Assembly: GCA_001936135.1 (NCBI GenBank)
Contig: CP012819.1
Location: 1,211,501 to 1,275,500, forward strand
DNA: 64,000 nucleotides
From: Saccharomycopsis fibuligera x Saccharomycopsis cf. fibuligera
Taxonomy: Eukaryota > Ascomycota > Saccharomycetes > Ascoideales > Saccharomycopsidaceae
Reading direction: 5' to 3'
Shown: positions 40,214 through 49,006 of the stretch, one piece after another
How the letters are laid out: each line of letters opens with the position of its first letter
Numbering within the stretch: position 1 is the stretch's first letter
Translations under genes and position numbers: made by a program
Notes under the pieces: model-generated
Seen by the model: the letters and a program-made list of their open reading frames with translations, nothing else
What the model was told of the DNA's origin: nothing
Databases searched by the model: none

Positions 40214-42232
40214 ATGACCAGGACTATTTCATTTCACCCGTTGCTGTCTAAAAATATCCAGCCTGTATACGATCCAGTATATAAGTTGCTGGTTATGCAA
40301 TCACCAATTAATGCCAGAGAAAGCATCAAAGTAAATGTCAGGCCTTGCGATGACGCTAAGCCAAGTGTTCCACTTCAACCAAAGCTCCAAAAGAGACTCA
40401 TACAGCCCTTTCCAATACTTTGTTTGAAAGTTTATGACAGGTACACGAAACAAGATATTACCGACCATATGTTGTGTACTTTTTTTGTTAGGGCCTCAGC
40501 AGTAGAGTTAAATGATGAGTCAACCCCAAACAAAATTTCTAAAAATCAAGGGCAGTCAGTTCAACAGCCACTGCTGGAAAACCTGCACTCAGCCAAAGCT
40601 TCCCTTTCTAAACAGAATCCAGAAAAGTTAATAATTGGCACACAGGTCATCAGTCATAGTCATTTTGCGTTCCCGAAAGAAACGGAAGAGCTTAGCCAGC
40701 AAGATGGCAATACTCTGGGTGCCAACTTGCCCTTTTCAGATGTACAAACAATCACCCAAAGTGACTCTAGTGGCATTAATTCTGCCAGAAACGCTGCCAA
40801 CAATAGTTCTGACACTTCCTTTCTGCAAAAAGATAAAGGTGAAGGAATGTTTATTTTTAAGTTCAGCGACTTGGGTATATTGAAAGAGGGATATTATAAA
40901 TTAAAATTTGATTTATACAGTTGTGAACTTTTCAACAGTTCCAACAAGGTACCCAAAAGCATAAGAATGCTACAAACAATTTATTCAAATACTATAAGAA
41001 TATATAACGCGAAAGAATACTACAGAAAAGATCTCAATATGAAAATATCAAGCCAAGTCAACACGGAAAAACTAAGACTCTTTCATGATGCACAGTATCA
41101 AAAAACGTTTCAGTTTTTGAAGTCCATAAATTATATTAATGGAAACTTGAGAGCTCCCAACAAAAAATATACAAAAAATGGCAAAATTTCAGATTTAAAA
41201 GTGAGAAAAAATATCACTACCTTCAAGAAAATTATGAACTTAACAGATAGTCCTAATTTTAATTCTAGTTCCATTAATAGATTGCTGTTCAGGCCTGCGC
41301 ACTCTAATATTACTATGAACCACCCAAATTTAGACAAAAAATTCGACAATCTTACTTTTTTAATCAACAGCAACTGTGATACTGATAATATCAAGAAGCA
41401 GAAAATCGCTCAAATGAATAAATCTATAACTTGTGCTACTGAGAGGAAAAGCGGTTTGTTTTCCATTGGTGTCAACACACATGAACAAAGGCAAGTGGAG
41501 CTTAAGCAAGAGCAATATGGTAGGTTACCTCCCTTTGAAGATAAGCCATGTCAAAATAGTGTAAAATGTAGGAGTTTGATAACTAATGACACTGTAGCAG
41601 CATTGGAAAGTCTAAAACCAACTTCCAGTATTTCGCAACAGCTGACTTTAGGCCCAGAATCACAAAAACTTCAGAAATTCACTCCAAACACTTCCGAATC
41701 AATTACTGGATGCACTGATGAAGATTATGAATATGCGTTATTCGAACTGCTTTTTGATTATAACTTTGCTAGCCTTCGGAACCCGTATCCAAATTTAATG
41801 GGTTATGATGCTGGTAGCAACATTATGCTGTTTCAAAGCATGGAGCTTGAAGAACAGAAACTTAATATGCCTACACATAATAAGATTCAGAGAAATCTGG
41901 CACCGGATGTCTACAGCTTTCATTCTTATCCTCAGAAACAAGAACAGCAACATCAAAGACTTTACCTTCAACATCAGCCACAAGTCCCTCCACAGTCACA
42001 ACAGAGTTTTCCAGAGGCGAGCTTTGGAAATTTCACTGAAGATAATTCTATCGACAGTAATTTATGGCATGTTCCGCCTAATGAACAGATATTTGAGATG
42101 CCGATGCAGTATAAATTGTGTAGTCAGGATTTTGGCCCTAGACAAGCACAGAGTCAAATGCAACAATCATCTTCAGAAAGAGGTTATTCAACTGGAATAC
42201 CATTAGGTTATAATGTTGGTCGACAAAGTTGA
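40214..42232 (+). CDS. velvet-domain transcriptional regulator
   Basis: 672 residues. Velvet proteins (VeA, VelB, VosA, VelC) bind DNA through an NF-kB-like fold and join development to metabolism in filamentous fungi. Blocks in family order: YKLLVMQSPINARES (23-37; family L-x-V-x-Q-x-P-x-x-AR), LIQPFPILCLKVYD (62-75; family RPIDPPPIVQL-x-V), TFFVRASAV (89-97), LIIGTQVISH (139-148; family L-x-GT-x-VSS), GMFIFKFSDLGILKEGYYKLKF-type block (211-232; family GFFVF-x-DLSVR-x-EG-x-YRLRF), TIYSNTIRIYNAKEYYRKDL (255-274; family FSDPF-x-VY-x-AKKFPGM) and LRLF (287-290). Two low-complexity inserts (101-136, 156-208) separate them. The tail is Gln/Asn/Ser-rich with QQ runs, as in many yeast activators. 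The call is by motif order; I consider it likely. Members are not known from S. cerevisiae or C. albicans. Confidence 0.78.
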   Translation: MTRTISFHPLLSKNIQPVYDPVYKLLVMQSPINARESIKVNVRPCDDAKPSVPLQPKLQKRLIQPFPILCLKVYDRYTKQDITDHMLCTFFVRASAVELNDESTPNKISKNQGQSVQQPLLENLHSAKASLSKQNPEKLIIGTQVISHSHFAFPKETEELSQQDGNTLGANLPFSDVQTITQSDSSGINSARNAANNSSDTSFLQKDKGEGMFIFKFSDLGILKEGYYKLKFDLYSCELFNSSNKVPKSIRMLQTIYSNTIRIYNAKEYYRKDLNMKISSQVNTEKLRLFHDAQYQKTFQFLKSINYINGNLRAPNKKYTKNGKISDLKVRKNITTFKKIMNLTDSPNFNSSSINRLLFRPAHSNITMNHPNLDKKFDNLTFLINSNCDTDNIKKQKIAQMNKSITCATERKSGLFSIGVNTHEQRQVELKQEQYGRLPPFEDKPCQNSVKCRSLITNDTVAALESLKPTSSISQQLTLGPESQKLQKFTPNTSESITGCTDEDYEYALFELLFDYNFASLRNPYPNLMGYDAGSNIMLFQSMELEEQKLNMPTHNKIQRNLAPDVYSFHSYPQKQEQQHQRLYLQHQPQVPPQSQQSFPEASFGNFTEDNSIDSNLWHVPPNEQIFEMPMQYKLCSQDFGPRQAQSQMQQSSSERGYSTGIPLGYNVGRQS

Positions 42233-42543
42233 ATTAACAATATTGCAAAGGGAAATGACTTTTTGAGACTAAACAGCTTAGTAACATTTCTCAACATCTA
42301 GTTTTCATTCCCTGATATGTGTATAATTCCCTTCATTACAGATTGTTGTCAATGCTTTTTTGTTTTCATGTTTTTAAATACCTCTTAAACTTTAATTTCA
42401 TACTTTTTCTTCTCAAAATTTACTTTTGCCTTCTAGCTTTCAAGCGTCCCAGATACACACCTGGCACCAACGCGCAGCACACAAATTACCTATCCATCGG
42501 CTATTGGAAAAGTACAGAGTAAACAAACCCAAAGAACACACTT

Positions 42544-43097
42544 AGCCACATTTTTCCCTACATCTCGATGATTAGTTTGATTCATAAGAGCAATATGGTT
42601 CAATTGAATAAATAGCATAAATATCTAAAACGTGTCGAGATAGTTATTTGTTGAAGAACTAAATAGAGACAAAAGAGAAAAAGAGAGAGAGAAAAAGAAT
42701 AGGAAGCACGGTAAGTGAAAGAACTAAAGTAATTTGGGAAAGTCCAGATTATCATGTTGGGGAATCCCCAAAGACCTTTGCACCAAATGTATGCTTTAGT
42801 TTAGGAGATTTTGCAGAGTTATTTGTGATGACCACCTGGACCATCATGGTCGCCTGGATCTGGATGTGGATGCGGGTGTGGCTTATGGTGTGGAGGAGGA
42901 GGCGGTGGTGGGTGATGATGGCCCAACAAGTCACCCAAGAGACCTTTTTCTTGGAGTGAATCGGTAGCATTAACTGGAGCAGCAGAAATGCCGGCAGCGT
43001 AAAACAACTTGGCGCATGTTGGCACTTTTGCATACTGCTAGAATAGCTAGTTCCCGAGAGGGCGGTATTTACCTAGCTATATTAGCCGAATCACCGT
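42544..43097 (-). pseudogene. inverted, internally deleted copy B of the His-rich gene
   Basis: Read on the minus strand this matches 29163-30167 with few substitutions but lacks 242 bases that held the TATA box, the ATG and most of the signal peptide, plus about 213 bases of the coding part (in-frame loss between GGTCCAGG-like repeats). The remaining frame (42819-43025) continues APVNATDSLQEKGLL to GPGGHHK without any in-frame ATG, so no secreted product is expected. The 3' border is sharp at 42544; the 5' border fades around 43070-43097, where only CGGTGATTCGG still matches. Confidence 0.88.
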
Positions 43098-43677
43098 GAA
43101 AATAAAAACTAATAACGACATTATTTGACAAAAGTCTTAAAAACAAAAAGACTAAAGGAGTGATCAGGCTTTTGTTAAGTCTTAGGCTCTATAGAGAACA
43201 TTTTTTTAAAAATGGGTCATGTAATTAGTCAGGCAGAAACCTAATACAAATTGGCATAACCACAAAAAACACTTCCCAGCAGGTTATACATATTCACTAC
43301 TTTGAATGCAGCTGGCAGTATAAGTCTTAAAGTCAAGTACTAAAAATAATATGGGCTACATGTTTTTGAAAACGGCGCATAAAAGTCTCGGAACTGTTGA
43401 AGAATGTTAGTGAACATATATTCAAATCTATTATCTGTTAAATCTATAGCAGATAACAGATAACAGCGCATGAAAAGTTTAAAAGAACTTTTCTCCTGTC
43501 CATTAACTAAATAAAAATCTTTGAGCAGCCTCTGAACTGTCAGTTAGTAAAGTGTTAAGTAATATTTTCTGCAAAATTTAATAACACCAATCTTTCTCAT
43601 TGAGCATACCTTATGTCGGCTTATCGGAGATTTCCGTGTCACCGTGATGACATTTACGATGTTGTACAGACGGATGA

Positions 43678-43755
43678 CTGTCGGTTATCGCCAAAAATTC
43701 CGATACCGACAGTAAAACGGATCTGTTGCAGCAATTCTGCAACGGCCCGGCCGTT
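43678..43755. promoter_or_regulatory. CGG-rich palindromes upstream of the LPX1-like gene
   Basis: CTGTCGGTTATCG (43678-43690) and CGATACCGACAG (43701-43712) form an imperfect palindrome with one bulged base. AACGGCCCGGCCGTT (43741-43755) is a perfect palindrome about a central base. A third, CGGAGATTTCCG, lies at about 43625. All contain CGG half-sites in inverted orientation, 720-850 bases before the LPX1-like ATG. Confidence 0.45.
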
Positions 43756-44473
43756 TAACAATAAAAAAAGAAAAAAATTGGTCCTTTTGAGGATTGCATG
43801 CACAAACTGGAAAAACGGCCGAGCCGAGCCGACAAGATTCTGGGTTCTTCGAAGTAAAAAATGCAACGCAGTAAATGAACATTGCAACAGTATAACAAGT
43901 TGGTTTGTTGTCTGCCAAATGAAAAAGTCTGGCGTTTCATAGCAATTCGGTTCTCTTACTAATATGTGCATGTCATTTACGAGTGTAAGATTTTGAGACA
44001 CAGATCTAATCTAATCTTGGTCGCAGTTTTCAATTGCGCTTTCGCAAATCTCATTTACTGAAAGTTTCTATAGGAGCGCGTCCAATGGCAGTTAATTATT
44101 GCCACTGTACGAAATACCGGCGAAGCTGCTTATTATTTATCTCTTGATGGACTGTGTATTCAATCACTAGAAGCTGCGAGGATCAGTTGCAGCTAAACTT
44201 GATTGTTGATCGTCGCCAAAGCAAAACGCATAATGCAGATCCGAAAAGAAAAGAAAAAGAAAAAAAAGCGTTAATTTAACGGAGATTTTTTTTTTTTAAG
44301 CGAATTAGGTTCCGGCATTGTTGAAAAAAAAATATTTTTGATACTTCGCATGCCATAAATAACAGCATACACCCAGAACTAAGATTTAAATTACCTAAAA
44401 ATCAGTTTTTTTAAAATTTGGTGTAAACTTTAAAAGTTCACAATCCAAATTGCATTTAACACTCCCTCCCAAC

Positions 44474-45589
44474 ATGCCCTATATTAAAACCAAACATATC
44501 ACAGATGCGGCATACCCACGTACCAACACTTCTAGTACCATTCTTCCTAGTGATAGACTTAAGATTGTCTATGACAAGTATAAAAACGCTGAACCACTCT
44601 CTGAAAATAAGGTAAAGTTCAACTTTATCTTCTCCCATGTGACGGCCACTTCCAAAGCCTTGTGGATTTATCATATCGAGAAACTTTATGAATTATCAAA
44701 GACTCAGACGAGTTGGCAAGTGGACACTGTTGTTGCCTTGGATCATGTCATGCAAGGTGAATCTGCTTTGATTAATGAGCACGAATTGGGAGTCGGTTTC
44801 AACTTCAAGGACAGTGGTGAAGACATAATCTCAGTGATTATTAATGAAAATTTGAACTGTACCGATTCCAAACTAGTTTGTGTTGGTTCGAGCTTTGGTG
44901 GATCTGCTGCCCTTTGTGCTGTCCTTTGGAAGCCAAACTTATTTGACTCACTTATTGCTGCTGAACCATGTATTTACCTTAGTTCAGCATTTGTTAAAAA
45001 ATGTACCAATTCACTTGGAAAGTTGTTGTCACTCAACAAATCTGACTTTGGTACCCGTGAAGAAGCAGAATATCACATTGGTAGCCACTCGTTCTGCAAG
45101 AGATTTCATCCAAAGATAAAAGAGCACTTGTTTAGAGAAGATATTATTTATGATGAAGCGAAAGGTAGATTCAAGCGTACTAGTCCATATGAGCAAAGTA
45201 ATTGTATTGTGACTGCCAACCCAAGCATGATTAATGTTATATACACAAATATAAAGTACTTATCAGTACCATACACTCATGTGGTGGCTAAATATCAAAA
45301 CTTATTCATCCCTGCAGATACACAAAAGAGTTTGGATGCTATACCCAAAACGGACACTAACAAGATTGTCGAAATGGATGGACTTCACACATGTGCTTTG
45401 GATAAGCCAGACGACTTTATTGATATTATCGTTGATCACCTCGATAGAAGAGTGGAACATTTGTCAAAGCAGAAACAGACTTTAGTTATAGCAGAGATGA
45501 GCAACGAAGAAAGAGAAAAAGTTAGACAAAAACGGTGGAAGGAATATCGCCAACATGGATTTTACAAACACTGGGACTCAAAATTATAG
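44474..45589 (+). CDS. LPX1: peroxisomal alpha/beta hydrolase, Lpx1-like
   Basis: 371 residues from the first ATG (44474); earlier open codons lack one. Alpha/beta hydrolase with the family FIFSHVTATSKALWIYHI opening (oxyanion loop region), WQVDTVVALDHVMQGESA, nucleophile elbow GSSFGG (about 147-152), and late His in DGLHTCALD (about 315). The C-terminus is SKL, a perfect peroxisomal targeting signal type 1. S. cerevisiae Lpx1 is a peroxisomal lipase of 387 residues ending in QKL. Lpx1 fits best by length, block order and PTS1; substrate unproven. The end is preceded by a charged EEREKVRQKRWKEYRQHGF helix. Confidence 0.8.
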   Translation: MPYIKTKHITDAAYPRTNTSSTILPSDRLKIVYDKYKNAEPLSENKVKFNFIFSHVTATSKALWIYHIEKLYELSKTQTSWQVDTVVALDHVMQGESALINEHELGVGFNFKDSGEDIISVIINENLNCTDSKLVCVGSSFGGSAALCAVLWKPNLFDSLIAAEPCIYLSSAFVKKCTNSLGKLLSLNKSDFGTREEAEYHIGSHSFCKRFHPKIKEHLFREDIIYDEAKGRFKRTSPYEQSNCIVTANPSMINVIYTNIKYLSVPYTHVVAKYQNLFIPADTQKSLDAIPKTDTNKIVEMDGLHTCALDKPDDFIDIIVDHLDRRVEHLSKQKQTLVIAEMSNEEREKVRQKRWKEYRQHGFYKHWDSKL

Positions 45590-46386
45590 AAGTATCATAT
45601 ATTAAAACCGTTATACAGTTTAAAATAATTAGGGATAACTTTGTGCGAAGATATTGCGTGGAGTTCGGTCAAAGGCTCGAGATATTGTAAAGATTATTCT
45701 TTTTCTTAAACATATAATTTCCAAGAAGATGTGCTATCTGCATTACTTGAGCATTTAGTACGAATTATTGAAAATTATTTATAGACAATATAATTTTTTT
45801 TTGGCATATTCGTGAAATTTTGTAAAAAAAGTAACACCATGTTTTTGATAAAGTTGTATAGATTCGAACTTTGTTATTAACTGAGTAATATCGTGCTAAA
45901 AACAGAAAATACGCACTAATATAAGGATCAGAAAGATCTTCTGCCGCACATACGTGAAATTTGTGATTCTTCCAGGATGTCTCCGACCATGGGCGGCATT
46001 AATAAATACGGTTTGATTAATTAAACAAACAGCATAAGTTATATAAAATGCGTACCATTAGAACCTAATTTACATTGTCTTTGATTCACTCAAGTAAAAA
46101 GCTTCAAGATTAATTAGATGAGGTGAACCATTACTCGAACGATTTTCTTTATTATACACCATTCTCTCACCGCAACAAAATAAATGCATAAATAATTACT
46201 CTAAATACCAAAAATATTTTTATACTTTCTAAAAATTTTTTGCTTTTTTGATGTCATTTTCTTTGTGTATTATACTGCTTCTTGATATTTTCTAGTGTCT
46301 GTTCATCTACGGCGATTCAGCAGTTGCTAAAGCAGGTAATTTGGAGCTAAAAGAATTTTTCTCTAAAAAAAAATAAGAAAAAAAAT

Positions 46387-46418
<32 letters not shown>

Positions 46419-46996
46419 GAAAACTGTGGCTCTTTTGCCGCTTAAGACAGTGGTACGTAGAAACAAAGAAATAAAAAAAATTACGTCTGCAACACGCTTG
46501 AAGCGGCAACTGGAAAACACTTAATATGGAATAAAATAAGCCCACTAATGAAAGTATCTCAAGCTCATTTTTTTCTGAAGATTTTATACTATATTGCTTT
46601 CATATAAAATCCAGCGCTTCAATATTGCTATTTTCAATTGATACGGTGCTGTAGAAGCTTGTAGGTTTTTGCTTCTGTTGAAAGCCTACGAACAAATTGT
46701 AAACTTAAAAAATTATCAAGTTGAAAGACTATACTTTCCTTTTAGAAAAAAATTACATAAAAGAAAATCCAATAGCAAATTTCACAAAAGAAAACTGAAA
46801 TTAAAATATAAAAATACACTGAAGAAGAAACTTTCCAAGCAAAGCTAGAAAAACACGAATGAATAATACATGACCAATGAGAATAATAATACATGACCAA
46901 TGAGAATAATAAGGAAATATGAGCACCAGCAATTTCAACCCAAAAAGTGCTGCATTATCTAATTTTTTTTTTAAAAAAAAAGACAGGTTTTAAACA
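45590..46996. other. convergent 3' regions, LPX1-like and zinc-finger gene
   Basis: 1.4 kb, very AT-rich, with an A-run (about 46385-46413) and a perfect 23-base tandem duplication at 46865-46910. No gene supported. Confidence 0.5.
46865..46910. repeat. 23-base tandem duplication
   Basis: Two perfect copies of a unit beginning AATACATGACC, just downstream of the zinc-finger gene. Confidence 0.9.
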
Positions 46997-49006
46997 CTAC
47001 TTAGAAAAATTTTTCTTCTTCCTCGAATTTACAGACAAATCTCTATGTTTTTCTTCTTTCGTCAAATATTTCAAGTTATCAATATAAGTCATGTTTTCCT
47101 TGTTCCTATTACATGTAAGGGTACCATAATGTCTCTTAAGCGCATCTTTTCTGGCAAACGATTTACCACAATTGTTGCAAATGTGCGGTAATACCGTCAA
47201 ATGGATCTTTATATGCCTTTTAAGGTCACTGTTTCTTTTAAATGACAAGCTGCAATTCTCACATTTGAACACTTTTTCCTCTCCTCCATAGTCGCTTTGT
47301 GAATCCGCTGATTGATTAGTGTTGTAGTATTCAGCATGTAATGACCCAGGGTATGGTTGCTTTAAGGATTGCTGCTCTAATAAATGGGGTTGAGGCAGCT
47401 GGTGTAGTGACTGTGATTGATGTGATAAATTTTTTGAAGGCAAAAACGAAGAGTTCAAGTAATTAGACGGTTGAGATAACGAACCAGTAGAGGCTTCCGG
47501 TCTATACGATGAAGAAGGAGCTGTGACAGATTGCTGCTGTTGGGCGGGCAAAAACTCCATACTTTCTTTGAGGGACTGTATGTATTCAGGAGTACGATGG
47601 AAGTTATTAGGAGCTGGTGTTGCTGCTGTTCCGGTTGACGCATTCGCTGGTTTTGACTCAGAATCTTGAGTATCACCAGTGCCATGTTTAAGATTGTTCA
47701 AAGCAGAAACAAACTCATATACGTCTGAAGGATACTGGCTGTTATCATCTGGTGCTGTACTGTTGGTAGTAGGTAATGATAACTTTGTTTGTAATGGTGA
47801 GGTTGAGGTGCCATTTGTGGAGGATATAGACGAGAGTAAATTGTGAGTGTTGTGAAATGATAAATGATCTGATGAACCATCAGCTATGCCATTATTAGTG
47901 CTGTTATTGTTATTGTTTTTGATGTTGCCACTTGAATGACTGTTGTTATTCAAGATAGAGCTAACCATATTGTTCTTTGATAGGTCATAATTGAATCTGC
48001 GCAATTTTGGATTGAAATTTGGATAGTTGAGAAAATTTGAAGCTGAAGAGCTCTTTGGGTCATGTGTATTTACCTGTAAATCATTAGTGAAGATGTCAGT
48101 ACCAATTCTCGGAAAACTTGCAGCTTCTTCAACCTTTAGTCTTTTACCACCATCATTTGCTTTAATATTTCTAGAGTATATCAAGTCACCGGACCCAAAC
48201 ATGAGAGAAACATCATCTGGTTTTTGAGTTTGGTTGTATGTGAAACCTCCGGATCCTATGCCCAAGTAGTTTGTATGACTGTTAAACTCAGTGTTTGAAG
48301 GAATGGACTGTAAACTAGAAGCAGTTGACGCAGAAGGCAAATGATGAGCAGAAGAATTATTTGATGGAGAAAAAGAGGTCGCAGCATTCATGGAACCAAA
48401 AGAATTAACTGAAGACGCAATAGATGTTGCTGTAGCTGAAGCTCCAGAAACACTATCATAATCTCTATGCGACTTATCAATACTTAACGGCTGACTCAAA
48501 ACGGCCCCGTATTTATTGATGTTATTGTTATTTGCACCGATGGTGACACGATTTATACTGCTATAAGAATTATTCATATGATGCACCACTTCTTCAAGTG
48601 AGGACTTGAAATATCTTATCTTGGCAAATGTATCATTTTTCTCGACATATCTAAAACGATTTTTCAACTTATTGCGGAATACTCTTCCTTTATAAGAATC
48701 GAAAGTGTCCCAGTAATTTATCAACAACGTCTCAGCAGCTTCTTCAAAAAATTTCAAATCGTCAGGCTGATAGCTGCTTGGTGATTCTATACCAGTAAAT
48801 ACATCGCTCAAAGACTTTATCATTTGAGTATAGTTGGACTTATCAATTTGAAAGCTACCATTAGTTGTTGTCAGGTTTGAGGCATTGACGCCATTTGGCC
48901 TTACACTGCTCATGCCGCCTCCATCTCCCCCAATCCTTGGATCGTCGCTTAAAATTTCGTGGAAACTGGACGACGTGCGGTTTTCGCGCTCTGAAATTTC
49001 CAGCAT
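46997..49006 (-). CDS. C2H2-type zinc-finger transcription factor
   Basis: 669 residues. Two zinc fingers near the C-terminus: C582-x2-C585-x12-H598-x3-H602 (FKCENCSLSFKRNSDLKRH) and C610-x2-C613-x12-H626-x5-C632 (the last ligand is Cys, followed by NRNK). A basic tail ends RKKKNFSK. The N-terminal segment (about 40-150) has a more structured look (SLSDVFTGIESP, then DLKFFEEAAETLLINYWDTF and a Lys/Arg helix). The middle is Ser/Asn/Gln-rich and likely disordered. The paired C-terminal fingers recall Crz1/Crz2-type regulators, but I cannot name an orthologue. It shares a 2.7 kb divergent spacer with the cyclin-like gene. Confidence 0.8.
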   Translation of the reverse strand: MLEISERENRTSSSFHEILSDDPRIGGDGGGMSSVRPNGVNASNLTTTNGSFQIDKSNYTQMIKSLSDVFTGIESPSSYQPDDLKFFEEAAETLLINYWDTFDSYKGRVFRNKLKNRFRYVEKNDTFAKIRYFKSSLEEVVHHMNNSYSSINRVTIGANNNNINKYGAVLSQPLSIDKSHRDYDSVSGASATATSIASSVNSFGSMNAATSFSPSNNSSAHHLPSASTASSLQSIPSNTEFNSHTNYLGIGSGGFTYNQTQKPDDVSLMFGSGDLIYSRNIKANDGGKRLKVEEAASFPRIGTDIFTNDLQVNTHDPKSSSASNFLNYPNFNPKLRRFNYDLSKNNMVSSILNNNSHSSGNIKNNNNNSTNNGIADGSSDHLSFHNTHNLLSSISSTNGTSTSPLQTKLSLPTTNSTAPDDNSQYPSDVYEFVSALNNLKHGTGDTQDSESKPANASTGTAATPAPNNFHRTPEYIQSLKESMEFLPAQQQQSVTAPSSSYRPEASTGSLSQPSNYLNSSFLPSKNLSHQSQSLHQLPQPHLLEQQSLKQPYPGSLHAEYYNTNQSADSQSDYGGEEKVFKCENCSLSFKRNSDLKRHIKIHLTVLPHICNNCGKSFARKDALKRHYGTLTCNRNKENMTYIDNLKYLTKEEKHRDLSVNSRKKKNFSK

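Larger units (their letters stand above)
42233..44473. other. velvet 3' region, copy B, and LPX1-like promoter
   Basis: 2.2 kb. The left part holds the inverted copy B (42544-43097). The right 1.3 kb is the upstream region of the LPX1-like gene, with GC-rich palindromes at 43678-43755. ORFs around 43613-44001 lie in this palindromic segment on both strands and are not called. Confidence 0.55.

Noticed and set aside
42752-43033. A 93-codon minus-strand ORF starting with ATG in copy B
   Set aside because: It is a shifted frame of the duplicated His-rich gene, with no resemblance to the real product.
43678-43712. Classical oleate response element upstream of the peroxisomal gene
   Set aside because: CGG and CCG are present, but the required T-x-A after the first CGG-N3 is missing in both orientations.
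43613-44001. ORFs of 109 and 115 codons on opposite strands upstream of the LPX1-like gene
   Set aside because: They lie on palindromic promoter DNA, overlap in opposite directions and have no domain.
46865-46910. CRISPR-like or functional repeat
   Set aside because: Only a simple 23-base tandem duplication in 3' AT-rich DNA.
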